A stretch of DNA of 6,623 nt from SAR92 clade bacterium (GTDB lineage Bacteria > Pseudomonadota > Gammaproteobacteria > Pseudomonadales > Porticoccaceae): the NCBI GenBank assembly GCA_018607545.1, contig JABBBF010000099.1, positions 1 to 6,623 of the forward strand, in the 5' to 3' direction. Below the pieces are notes generated by a model. The model had not been told where the DNA came from, did not search any database, and saw nothing but the letters and a program-made list of their open reading frames with translations. This document shows, one piece after another, positions 1-6,195 of the stretch. Each line of letters starts with the position of its first letter. Positions within the stretch are counted from its first letter, which is position 1. Position numbers and translations under genes: made by a program.

Positions 1-619
1 GCAGGGTGACCAGGTCGGTCATTGGCGTGTCGGCTATATTGAGTCGGCCAGCACCGACTGAGCCCGCCGCTATCATCGCTATGCCCAGCAGTGAGCCGCG
101 CACGCAGATAGTTGAAAAGCGTTGCGCATATTGTGGGAAACGGCGCAGAAATCCCATTCCTAACAACAGTGGTAGCAGCAAACAGAGACCAATCTCAATG
201 GCGATTCTCAGAGTCGGCATGGTAAAGCTATCGGGCATATACTCGGCGATCAAGAAATCTAAAATCAGTGGCGTAGTCACCAGACAGGCTACAGAGGTGA
301 AGGCGGTGATGCTGATGGATAGGGGCACATTGCCCCGGGCCATAAAGGTAAAGATATTTGATGAGGTGCCGCCGGGTATGGCGGCAATGATGGCGATACC
401 AATAATCATTCCTGGGGGCAGGTCGGTGGCGAGAATAAAGAGCAGTGCGGTCAATGGCACAATCACTAGTTGCATGAGCAAGCCTACATTCACGGCTTTT
501 GGCTTGAGCACTACCTTTTGAAAGTCAGACACTCGCAGTCCGGCGCCCATTCCCAGCATTGCCAGCACCAACTGCACCACGGCAACCCAATATTCATACT
601 CTATATACCAGTCAATCAT
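1..619 (-). CDS. Bile acid:sodium symporter (SBF/BASS) family transporter, N-terminal 206 residues, 3' end off window
   Basis: The minus strand is open from an ATG at 619 to the window edge (206 codons without a stop), so this is the N-terminal part of a protein usually about 290-330 residues long. It begins MIDWYIEYEYW and then alternates hydrophobic helices with short polar turns, as expected for an inner-membrane carrier. Family hallmarks are a first helix ending in LGMGAGLRVSDF, a conserved helix with MQLVIVPL, and a PGGTSSNIFTFMARGNVPLS stretch that corresponds to the family's conserved P-G-G-x-x-S-N...A-x-G-N-x-x-L-S motif, part of the sodium and substrate core. Members use sodium gradients to move organic anions such as bile acids, pantoate or keto acids. 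The substrate cannot be read here. A purine-rich GGGGGAAAG lies just before the ATG and supports this start. The family is secure, the function is not. Confidence 0.88.
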   Translation of the reverse strand, partial: MIDWYIEYEYWVAVVQLVLAMLGMGAGLRVSDFQKVVLKPKAVNVGLLMQLVIVPLTALLFILATDLPPGMIIGIAIIAAIPGGTSSNIFTFMARGNVPLSISITAFTSVACLVTTPLILDFLIAEYMPDSFTMPTLRIAIEIGLCLLLPLLLGMGFLRRFPQYAQRFSTICVRGSLLGIAMIAAGSVGAGRLNIADTPMTDLVTL

Positions 620-674
620 CTCTTTCCCCCAATCTATTAGCCTTTTTAAGTGCAGGCTTATCTTATTATTCTGG

Positions 675-697
675 GCTGTTTATTGCTCATAAACAGC
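675..697. repeat. Perfect 9-bp inverted repeat in the symporter leader
   Basis: GCTGTTTAT (675-683) and ATAAACAGC (689-697) are perfect reverse complements around a 5-base loop. The element lies 56-78 bases upstream of the symporter start. No T-run follows on either strand, so it is unlikely to be an intrinsic terminator. It could be an operator for a dimeric regulator or an mRNA leader hairpin. Confidence 0.55.
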
Positions 698-774
698 GGC
701 CTCTATAGTACATACTTTAGAGAGCTGCAGTAACAGCATTGAAAATCTAAACATGTGGACATACTAGTGGGAGA

Positions 775-792
775 TGCGAGAGGTGCGAGAGG
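775..792. repeat. Tandem 9-mer TGCGAGAGG x2
   Basis: TGCGAGAGG occurs twice back to back (775-783 and 784-792). It lies between the symporter leader and the terminator of the next gene. Two copies of such a short word could be replication slippage or paired binding half-sites; nothing visible decides between these. Confidence 0.4.
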
Positions 793-815
793 GGTAGAAA
801 TTTTGTAGCAGGCAA

Positions 816-855
816 TAAAAAGGCCCTTGAAACTGCGAAACAGCTAAAAGGGCCT
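816..855 (-). terminator. Rho-independent terminator for the TorF-like gene
   Basis: AGGCCCTT (821-828) pairs with AAGGGCCT (848-855) in a G+C-rich 8-bp stem, and a CTG/CAG pair (833-835 with 841-843) extends it internally. Read on the minus strand the stem runs directly into TTTTT then ATTG, a good U-tract. The plus-strand exit (CTCTTTATA) is poorer. The orientation fits the gene ending at 1043, giving a 3' untranslated region of about 220 nt that includes both duplicated stem-loops. Confidence 0.78.
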
Positions 856-880
856 CTTTATATCTTTGGTGCATCCTTCA

Positions 881-908
881 GTCTCTGAACTTGGGAGAAC
901 ACGGAGAC
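881..908. other. Stem-loop A of a duplicated 28-nt element
   Basis: GTCTCTG (881-887) faces CGGAGAC (902-908) across a 14-base loop, and A880-T909 adds an outer pair. As plus-strand RNA the one non-Watson-Crick pair is a U-G wobble; as minus-strand RNA it is a C-A mismatch. The loop on the minus strand reads UGUUCUCCCAAGUU. Stem-loop B, 110 bases away, is identical at 25 of 28 positions. Confidence 0.5.
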
Positions 909-970
909 TTCTAGACCCACCTCCACCATTGCTGACTATGGCGGTTAGAACGAAGTATCAAAAGTGGGCT
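881..970 (-). repeat. Downstream copy of a ~90-bp tandem duplication (3' end of TorF-like gene)
   Basis: Aligned without gaps at an offset of 110 bases to 991-1080, about 63 of 90 positions match. The match is uneven: 25/28 in the stem-loop part (881-908), about 8/10 at the far end (961-970), and weak in the middle. Identity drops to roughly 3-4/10 in the flanking ten-base blocks, so the ends of the duplicated unit are visible. This copy holds a ghost of the gene's C-terminal codons and lies inside the 3' untranslated region of the intact gene. Confidence 0.65.
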
Positions 971-974
971 TTCT
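945..974 (-). pseudogene. Ghost of the TorF-like gene C-terminus (PTFDTSF-stop)
   Basis: In the duplicated copy, the minus strand at the position and frame corresponding to the intact gene's last codons (offset 110) reads PTFDTSF followed by TAA (945-947). The intact gene reads PTFVASYSLPF followed by TAG. Three initial residues and a serine are identical, and an aromatic residue is kept before the new stop. The frame is closed three codons upstream of PTF by TAA (975-977), and there is no start codon, so this is a remnant and not a gene. It could equally be a decayed partial duplication or the last trace of a tandem paralogue. Confidence 0.4.
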
Positions 975-990
975 TTAAGGCAGTTTTTAG

Positions 991-1018
991 GTCTCAGAAC
1001 TTGGGAGGACACTGAGAC
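991..1018. other. Stem-loop B of a duplicated 28-nt element
   Basis: GTCTCAG (991-997) pairs perfectly with CTGAGAC (1012-1018), and G990-C1019 extends the stem to 8 bp. The 14-base loop on the minus strand reads UGUCCUCCCAAGUU, which contains CCUCC, the same word as the anti-Shine-Dalgarno sequence of 16S rRNA. It starts 25 bases after the stop codon of the TorF-like gene, so it should be in that gene's 3' untranslated region. No U-run follows on the minus strand immediately after the stem (CTAAAAAC), so it is a poor terminator by itself. Confidence 0.55.
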
Positions 1019-1080
1019 CGCTAAACTAACCTATTCCGTTCACTAGAATGGCAGTGAGTAGGAAGCCACAAACGTTGGCT
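991..1080 (-). repeat. Upstream copy of the ~90-bp tandem duplication (overlaps the end of the TorF-like gene)
   Basis: This copy comprises stem-loop B, the bases between it and the stop codon, and the last 12 or so codons of the intact outer-membrane protein gene. It is the partner of 881-970. Because it includes functional coding sequence, it is probably the parental copy. Confidence 0.65.
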
Positions 1081-1666
1081 CTGCTTCTTCAGCTGTAGAT
1101 CCAAATGGCGTGCTGTAGGTGAACGACAGTGAGTCATTGTAGCTGTAAGTCACGTCGAAGTTTTCTTGATCGTTAGCACCGTTATCGTGAGCACCATACA
1201 TCAGAGAGAAAGCACCAACGTCATAGCCAAGAGTGGTGTAAGAATAGTTGCTGTCGATATCATCATAGACAGTAAGGCTTACTGGGCCGTAGCCTACAGA
1301 GTAAACATATTCTTGTAATTCAGACGCTTCATTGTTGGTATCTGCAGATGGATAAATATAGGTAAAGTAGCTGAGGCTATAGTTGAACTCGCCAACTGAT
1401 CCGCCGTAACCAGCAAAGAAATCATACTCAGTTCCCATAGCAACATCGCCGGAAGAAACCCACATGCCAGCAGTGAAACCACCTTCGCTGTAAACTATGT
1501 CGGCAGCCAGTGCTGCGTCGCCTTGACCTAGGTCGTATCCACGCCATAAGTAAGAAGAAGAAACCGAAGCAGAAGCCGAGACTTCAGCAATGGCTACAGG
1601 TGCAACCGCGAAAGACAAAGTTGATACTGCAGCAGCAGCGATCAGGGTTTTCTTGAACATTTTCAT
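1043..1666 (-). CDS. TorF/Gcw_chp-family putative porin (secreted outer-membrane beta-barrel protein)
   Basis: A 207-residue protein with a clear Sec signal peptide: basic MKMFKK, a hydrophobic alanine-rich core, and a likely cleavage after AIA at residue 27. The mature protein opens with SSSYLWRGYDLGQG (about residues 36-49), the signature of the proteobacterial family annotated as TorF or Gcw_chp (PF09694/TIGR02001). Alternating hydrophobic and polar residues, many Tyr, Ser and Gly, and a C-terminal phenylalanine (SYSLPF) fit an outer-membrane beta-barrel with a terminal Bam-recognition residue. It looks slightly short for the family. Its solute, if any, is unknown. The first ATG has GAGG 11 bases upstream, a rather long spacing; a second in-frame ATG two codons later would be further still. 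It appears monocistronic, with its own candidate promoter (1782-1810) and terminator (816-855). A decayed copy of its 3' end lies downstream. Confidence 0.87.
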   Translation of the reverse strand: MKMFKKTLIAAAAVSTLSFAVAPVAIAEVSASASVSSSYLWRGYDLGQGDAALAADIVYSEGGFTAGMWVSSGDVAMGTEYDFFAGYGGSVGEFNYSLSYFTYIYPSADTNNEASELQEYVYSVGYGPVSLTVYDDIDSNYSYTTLGYDVGAFSLMYGAHDNGANDQENFDVTYSYNDSLSFTYSTPFGSTAEEAEPTFVASYSLPF

Positions 1667-1760
1667 ATGGTAATAAACCTCAAAGTTAAATTTAGACCTT
1701 CAAAAAGGCGTGCCCCCAAATTCGGCAAGCTCACTTGATTCAACACTCTCAGAGCAAATA

Positions 1761-1770
1761 ATTGCGCAAT
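1761..1770. promoter_or_regulatory. Perfect 10-bp palindrome ATTGCGCAAT in the TorF-like leader
   Basis: ATTGCGCAAT is its own reverse complement. It lies about 12 bases downstream of the candidate -10 element of the outer-membrane gene, around or just past the expected transcription start, where a repressor site would act. A palindrome of this length can also occur by chance. Confidence 0.3.
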
Positions 1771-1781
1771 AAAGTGATGGG

Positions 1782-1810
1782 TTTATATTAAAGACAATGG
1801 GTTATTTTAA
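1782..1810 (-). promoter_or_regulatory. Candidate sigma-70 promoter of the TorF-like gene
   Basis: On the minus strand TTAAAA (1810-1805, 4/6 to the -35 consensus) is followed after exactly 17 bases by TATAAA (1787-1782, 5/6 to the -10 consensus). Transcription would start near 1775, giving a leader of about 110 nt. The region is A+T-rich, so a chance match is possible. Confidence 0.4.
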
Positions 1811-1842
1811 TATGCGTGTTAAACACTAGAGGACTACGCATA
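1811..1842. repeat. 7-bp inverted repeat between the response-regulator gene and the TorF-like promoter
   Basis: TATGCGT (1811-1817) and ACGCATA (1836-1842) are perfect reverse complements around an 18-base loop. The element starts 22 bases after the response-regulator stop codon. On the minus strand the exit is TTAAAATAAC, not a proper U-run, so it is at best a weak terminator for the kinase-regulator operon. It abuts the candidate -35 of the next gene and could instead be an operator. Confidence 0.35.
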
Positions 1843-1863
1843 ATGACTTATAGAGTAGTGCCG

Positions 1864-2772
1864 TTACTTTATTTGACTCAGATATCTTAGAGAAATAGCT
1901 GCCGCAGTAGTGCGATTTTCAACATTTAATTTACGGAATATTTGTTCCAGATGTTTATTCGCGGTGCGCGGACTAAAATCCAAAATAATCGCAATTTCAT
2001 GATTGGTTTTTCCCTTAGCAATCCAGGTTAATACTTCGGCTTCTCTGGCCGTAAGACCAAATTTATCTCTCAGTAGATCCGCTTCATTGGGTTTGTTTGC
2101 CAGTTCGACAACCAATAGCCTCTCATCAGTATCCTGAGATTCCAGTGCGCTAAATAATAATGGCTGTTCTAAATCATCTAGTCGAAGAGGCTTTTTAGCT
2201 CCCAGTGCCAGCCAAGGTTGCAATCTTGCGGGCAAGGTATGTGCTATCCAATCCGGCGTAGCACCACTGCTCGCCATTAGACTGTGAGTGTTGGGCGTGG
2301 ACCAGAGGATTTTGCCCCTTAGATCCACTGACAGAGAGTATTGGCCCAGAGTGTCGAGCGCCTGGCGCGCGCCGTTAGCGATCCGTGAGTTAGTCAGCTG
2401 AGCGCCAATTCTTGCCACTAAGCCCTGAACGTCTATGGGTTTGGTGACATAGTCGATACCTCCTGCATCGAAGCCTCGAACTATATCTTCACTGGCGTTT
2501 AGCCCGGTCATAAAGATCACCGGAATGTGGGCGATGAGGGCGTCTCCCTTGATTAGGCGGCAGGCTTCAAAGCCATCCATTTCCGGCATCATTGCATCCA
2601 TCAAAATAATTTCTGGCTTGATACGCTTGGCGATGGTCAGTGCCTGCTGCCCAGACAGCGCGACCAGGACCGTGAGACCTACATCCGAGAGGGTGGTGTT
2701 GAGCATGCTTATGGTTTCTGGGTTGTCGTCTACGATCAATACGACGCCACTACATTTTGAATTAGATTTCAT
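1864..2772 (-). CDS. LuxR-type response regulator (REC - PAS-like linker - HTH), partner of the permease-kinase
   Basis: A 302-residue cytoplasmic transcription factor. Residues 9-125 form a complete receiver: acidic pair D15/D16, phospho-acceptor D59 in LMDAMMPEMDG, T89 and K111 (in TKP). Residues 137-225 form a linker whose SVDLRGKILWSTPN segment resembles the start of a PAS domain, though weakly. Residues 240-300 are a LuxR/NarL helix-turn-helix, opening LTAREAEVL with the recognition region SPRTANKHLEQIFRKL. The ATG overlaps the last 11 bases of the kinase gene, and the bases before it hold no good ribosome site, which points to translational coupling and a tight stoichiometric pair. All residues needed for phosphorylation-controlled DNA binding are present. 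The natural target would be the divergent urea-transporter promoter and perhaps its own operon; this is inferred from position only. Confidence 0.9.
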   Translation of the reverse strand: MKSNSKCSGVVLIVDDNPETISMLNTTLSDVGLTVLVALSGQQALTIAKRIKPEIILMDAMMPEMDGFEACRLIKGDALIAHIPVIFMTGLNASEDIVRGFDAGGIDYVTKPIDVQGLVARIGAQLTNSRIANGARQALDTLGQYSLSVDLRGKILWSTPNTHSLMASSGATPDWIAHTLPARLQPWLALGAKKPLRLDDLEQPLLFSALESQDTDERLLVVELANKPNEADLLRDKFGLTAREAEVLTWIAKGKTNHEIAIILDFSPRTANKHLEQIFRKLNVENRTTAAAISLRYLSQIK

Positions 2773-5700
2773 TATTTATCGTCGTCAGTTGGGAGTGGAT
2801 TTTTATTAGGTCTAGCTGTGCCAAATTACGATTTAATTCAGCACATAATTGAGGCTTCAAACGGCCGGCTTTTTCCGCTTTAGTTAGGGCATTTTTAAAT
2901 CCATCGACATAACCAATATCAATAAAAGAGAGCAATTCTCTGACAATTAGAGGGTCATTTTTAATGCCATTATCTGAGGATTTCGCGCTGTCCTGGACCT
3001 CGCTGGCTAGTTCCAAGGTGATATCAAGCTGGTCCGCCAGAGTGGCTAGCAGGGTCGGCATATTCACTGGCTTAACCAGGTAGTCATTGTGCAGCGGTGT
3101 ATTGTCCTCTCTGCCAGGGCTCGCTCCAAGACCTTCATCTGCCTCTGCTGAGATCATAACTATGGGCACAGTTAAGCCGCGCTGGCGCAGTTCTGCGGCT
3201 AGCTCCCAACCAGTCATATTGGGCATGGAAATATCCAGCATAAATAACTTAGGGGTACATTGTTCGAGCATCCGTAGGCAGGAGGCACCGTCAGCGGCGG
3301 CAATAACATTGAAGCCGAGGGGCGTTAGGGTGTCGATTAACAGACGCCGCTGAACCGCATCGTCGTCCACCACCATTAGGCTCAGGGTTTCGCCGTGATA
3401 GCCGATAACCCGGTCTGCCACTACTGGTTGATGACTGACTTCGCGACTGCTCGGCAGCATCAGTGAAACTCTAAATGTGGAACCTTTCCCGAACTCACTT
3501 TCAATACTTAAATCGCCACCCATGCGGTGCACCAGAGCCTGGGTAATGGCTAGTCCAAGGCCACTGCCAGCAACCTGATACTTGGGGTCGGCAATACGCA
3601 CAAAGGCCTCAGATATACGGGATATATTGTCGCGTTCGATTCCGACCCCGGTATCGGTTACGGTGAAATAGGCCACCTGGTTACGGTATTTAAGATCCAC
3701 CGTAACGCTGCCCTCTGGAGTGAATTTTATCGCATTGGAAATCAGGTTGATCATCACCTGACGCAGTCGTTTACCGTCGGCAATAACTGTCTCTGGAAGT
3801 CTTTCCTGATGGCTAAAATTGAGGTTTATATTTTTGCTTTGGGCCTGTATTTGAAACATATACATAAGCTGTTCAATCATCGCCAGCATATCCACTCTGT
3901 TTCTGTGCAGGTCGAGTCTTCCTGCCTCAATCTTAGAAATATCTACCAGCCCTTCTATCAGATCGGTGAGGTGTTCACTGCTGCTGCGCATCACCTTAAT
4001 CGACTCGCGGCGGGGCAGGGGAATATCATCGGCGCCCTCAAGTAGCTGGGCATAGCCCATAACCGAGTTCAGCGGAGTCCGCAGTTCGTGGCTAATTCTT
4101 TCCAGATAACGACTCTTGGCAATGTTGGCGGCATCGGCTTTTTCTTTCGACTGTTGCAGTTTCAGATCCGTTTTTTTATGAGCGCTAATTTCATTGATCA
4201 GTAACTGAGTTTGGCGCTGAGATTCGTCTTGCGCCAGTTGACGTCCCTCCATACTCAGTAGGTAAGACCAGGTGGCCACCGTTAAAACGATTATCGAAAT
4301 CGCTGACAGGGTCCAGGAAAATATCTCAATCAGGGCTAGTTGGTCAGGATAAAGGCTGATGGTTTTTATCGATGCCAGCTTGATCAATGATAAGAAAATC
4401 CCCAAATTAACGCTAAATAAGACGGCAAATTTAAAAGCTCGAGATTGGATGTGTCGCAGCCTGACGGATTTGAAAAACAGCTGCACAAAGATTAAAAATT
4501 GATTCGATATCAGACCTTCGGTTCGGCAGGCATCTTTGCAGTGTGCGTCCAGAGAGCAGCATAGAGAACATATCGGTAGCTGATAGAGCGGGCAGTAGGT
4601 CATGTCTGGCTTTTCGAAAATATTTTCACAGACTCCACATTGCTCGCTAGCTAGAGAGCCAGACGGCCCGGTATTCAATGGCGCTGGACGCACAATGTAA
4701 TAGCGCCCCTTGGTAGCCCACGCAATTAATGGAGAGATTACAAAGGTCAGAGCCAGTGTGATAAATGACGAGAAAGCCTGGGCTTCAATACCCAGCAAAC
4801 CGTTGTATGCAATGATGCCCAGGATCATAGATATGAGCATGGCTCCCACACCAACCGGATTGATATCGTAGAGATGGGCGCGCTTAAATTCTATATGGGG
4901 CGGACTCAGACCCATTGGTTTATTGATTACCAAATCCGCCACCATAGAGCCAATCCAGGAGAGCGCAATAATGCCGAATATACCCAGGGTCTTTACCAGT
5001 GCGCTATAGATACCCACTTCCATCAGAATAATTGCCACCACCACATTAAACACTACCCAGACCACACGCCCTGGATGGGCATGGGTAAGGCGGGCGAAAA
5101 AATTTGACCAGGCGATGGAGCCAGCGTAGACATTGGTGACATTAATTTTTAACTGTGACAGCACCACAAAGGCTGCGGTCAGAGCTAAGATGGTAGATGG
5201 AGATTGGCTCACATAGCTAAAGGCCACCAGATACATCTGGGTGGGCTCGGCGGCCTGCTCGGGACTGATACCGTAGTTGATCGCCAGCACCAATAAAAAA
5301 GAGCCAAGTAATAATTTAAAAGCGCCAATAAGGATCCAGCCAGGGCCGGCCAAAATAGTTGCCAGCCACCAAGATCGTTTACCGGCTATTGATTGCGGGG
5401 GAATAAAACGTGCGTAATCGGCCTGCTCGCCAATCTGCGCCACCAGAGAAAATAGCAGAGTCGAGGCCGCGCCGATCATCAGCCAGTCAAACTCTGGACC
5501 GCTTTGGTTCTGCCCTTGAAACTTAACCCAGTTATCAATACTGCCCATATCGTTGACCAGAATATAACCGATGGGCAGCAGCTGCAGCAGTACCCAGAAT
5601 GGCTGTGTCCAGGTTTGAAAGCGGGTGATCATGGTGATGCCATAGGTGACTATGGGAATCACTAACAGGGTGCTCACTAGATAGCCCCAGTGCAAGGGCA

Positions 5701-6145
5701 GGCCGAAGATAAGTTCCAATGCCAGGGCCATAATGCTGGCTTCAAGGGCTAAAAAGATAAAGGTAAACGAGGCATAGACCAGCGAAGTGATAGTAGAACC
5801 AATGTAGCCGAACCCGGCTCCGCGAGTTAGCAGGTCTATATCAAGCCCGTATTTACTGCTGTAATAACTGATCGGCATTGAGAGCAGTAGCAGAACCACG
5901 CTCACCAGTAAGATTGAAGCCACAGCGTTGTTAAAACCATAGCTCAGGGTGATGGAGCCGCCAATCGCCTCTAGGGCCAAAAAGGTAATTGCGCCCAAAG
6001 CGGTGCTTGCGACTTTTAGCGCTCTCCATTTTCGTGCGCCGACACTGGTGAAGCGGAGCGCGTAGTCTTCCAGGGTTTGATTGCCAACCCATTGGTTGTA
6101 CTTGCGCCGCGCGCCAAAGACGCCTTGCTTTGTTCTAGCAGTCAT
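2762..6145 (-). CDS. NCS1-type permease fused to hybrid sensor histidine kinase (transporter-kinase)
   Basis: A 1127-residue inner-membrane sensor. Residues 20-475 are an NCS1 (purine/cytosine/hydantoin/allantoin) permease with about 12 membrane helices; family-like stretches include LLTRGAGFGYIGS and EQADYARFIPP. Residues 503-540 hold eight cysteines (503, 506, 518, 526, 529, 530, 536, 540) in CxxC-type spacing, a probable metal-binding or redox module. Two more helices (about 571-595 and 605-630) and a coiled coil lead to HisKA with H686 in ISHELRTPLN. HATPase_c follows with N800/N804, DTGVGI (831-836) and GSGLGLAI (860-867). The receiver (about 922-1040) has D927/D928, D971, S999 and K1025. 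A helical tail of about 70 residues has no visible Hpt histidine. The start is the ATG at 6145, with AGGTG at a good distance; a TTG one codon earlier would lie too close. All phosphorelay residues are intact. CbrA is a comparable fusion but with an SSS-type transporter. The ligand is unknown; a purine-derived nitrogen compound is plausible. Confidence 0.9.
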   Translation of the reverse strand: MTARTKQGVFGARRKYNQWVGNQTLEDYALRFTSVGARKWRALKVASTALGAITFLALEAIGGSITLSYGFNNAVASILLVSVVLLLLSMPISYYSSKYGLDIDLLTRGAGFGYIGSTITSLVYASFTFIFLALEASIMALALELIFGLPLHWGYLVSTLLVIPIVTYGITMITRFQTWTQPFWVLLQLLPIGYILVNDMGSIDNWVKFQGQNQSGPEFDWLMIGAASTLLFSLVAQIGEQADYARFIPPQSIAGKRSWWLATILAGPGWILIGAFKLLLGSFLLVLAINYGISPEQAAEPTQMYLVAFSYVSQSPSTILALTAAFVVLSQLKINVTNVYAGSIAWSNFFARLTHAHPGRVVWVVFNVVVAIILMEVGIYSALVKTLGIFGIIALSWIGSMVADLVINKPMGLSPPHIEFKRAHLYDINPVGVGAMLISMILGIIAYNGLLGIEAQAFSSFITLALTFVISPLIAWATKGRYYIVRPAPLNTGPSGSLASEQCGVCENIFEKPDMTYCPLYQLPICSLCCSLDAHCKDACRTEGLISNQFLIFVQLFFKSVRLRHIQSRAFKFAVLFSVNLGIFLSLIKLASIKTISLYPDQLALIEIFSWTLSAISIIVLTVATWSYLLSMEGRQLAQDESQRQTQLLINEISAHKKTDLKLQQSKEKADAANIAKSRYLERISHELRTPLNSVMGYAQLLEGADDIPLPRRESIKVMRSSSEHLTDLIEGLVDISKIEAGRLDLHRNRVDMLAMIEQLMYMFQIQAQSKNINLNFSHQERLPETVIADGKRLRQVMINLISNAIKFTPEGSVTVDLKYRNQVAYFTVTDTGVGIERDNISRISEAFVRIADPKYQVAGSGLGLAITQALVHRMGGDLSIESEFGKGSTFRVSLMLPSSREVSHQPVVADRVIGYHGETLSLMVVDDDAVQRRLLIDTLTPLGFNVIAAADGASCLRMLEQCTPKLFMLDISMPNMTGWELAAELRQRGLTVPIVMISAEADEGLGASPGREDNTPLHNDYLVKPVNMPTLLATLADQLDITLELASEVQDSAKSSDNGIKNDPLIVRELLSFIDIGYVDGFKNALTKAEKAGRLKPQLCAELNRNLAQLDLIKIHSQLTTINNEI

Positions 6146-6195
6146 CAAGCACCTGTGACGAAGAGAGAGAAAAGAGGGTTAATGCTCTAAACAAA

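Larger units (their letters stand above)
620..1042. other. Intergenic region: symporter leader, terminator and duplicated 3' end of the outer-membrane gene
   Basis: I see no gene in these 423 bases on either strand. The left part (620 to about 800) should hold the promoter and leader of the minus-strand symporter. It contains a 9-bp inverted repeat and a tandem 9-mer, but no convincing promoter hexamers. The right part is the 3' untranslated region of the outer-membrane protein gene, with two similar stem-loops and an intrinsic terminator. Each element is listed separately. Confidence 0.7.

Noticed and set aside
6..521. Plus-strand open frame of 171 codons
   Set aside because: It lies antisense to the symporter gene, whose minus-strand translation matches a known family throughout; the plus-strand translation has no recognisable features.
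881..1018. A two-repeat CRISPR array
   Set aside because: The repeats are 28 bases long but separated by 82 bases, differ at three positions, and belong to a larger alignable duplication that includes coding sequence; there are no cas genes.
881..1030. Tandem riboswitch (glycine-type) or integron attC sites
   Set aside because: The conserved cores of the glycine aptamer are absent, the elements lie downstream of a gene, and no proper attC R'/R'' boxes or integrase are visible.
1294..1482. Minus-strand 62-codon frame inside the TorF-like gene
   Set aside because: It is an alternate frame within a well-supported gene, with no evidence of its own.
1698..1716. Sigma-54-like GGCACG upstream of the TorF-like gene (minus strand)
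   Set aside because: The -24 half matches, but the -12 half reads TTGA at a spacing off by one, so the essential GG/GC arrangement is absent.
3020..3260. Hpt phosphotransfer domain in the kinase C-terminal tail
   Set aside because: This stretch is the receiver, and the helical tail beyond it contains KIHSQL but no Hpt-like H-x-L-K-G context.
2525..5107. Several plus-strand open frames (2525-2809, 3087-3353, 3809-4045, 4874-5107)
   Set aside because: All are antisense to the regulator or the permease-kinase, with compositions typical of reverse-strand shadows.
6146..6148. TTG as the start of the permease-kinase
   Set aside because: The ATG directly after it has better spacing to AGGTG; the TTG would sit only about three bases from the ribosome site.
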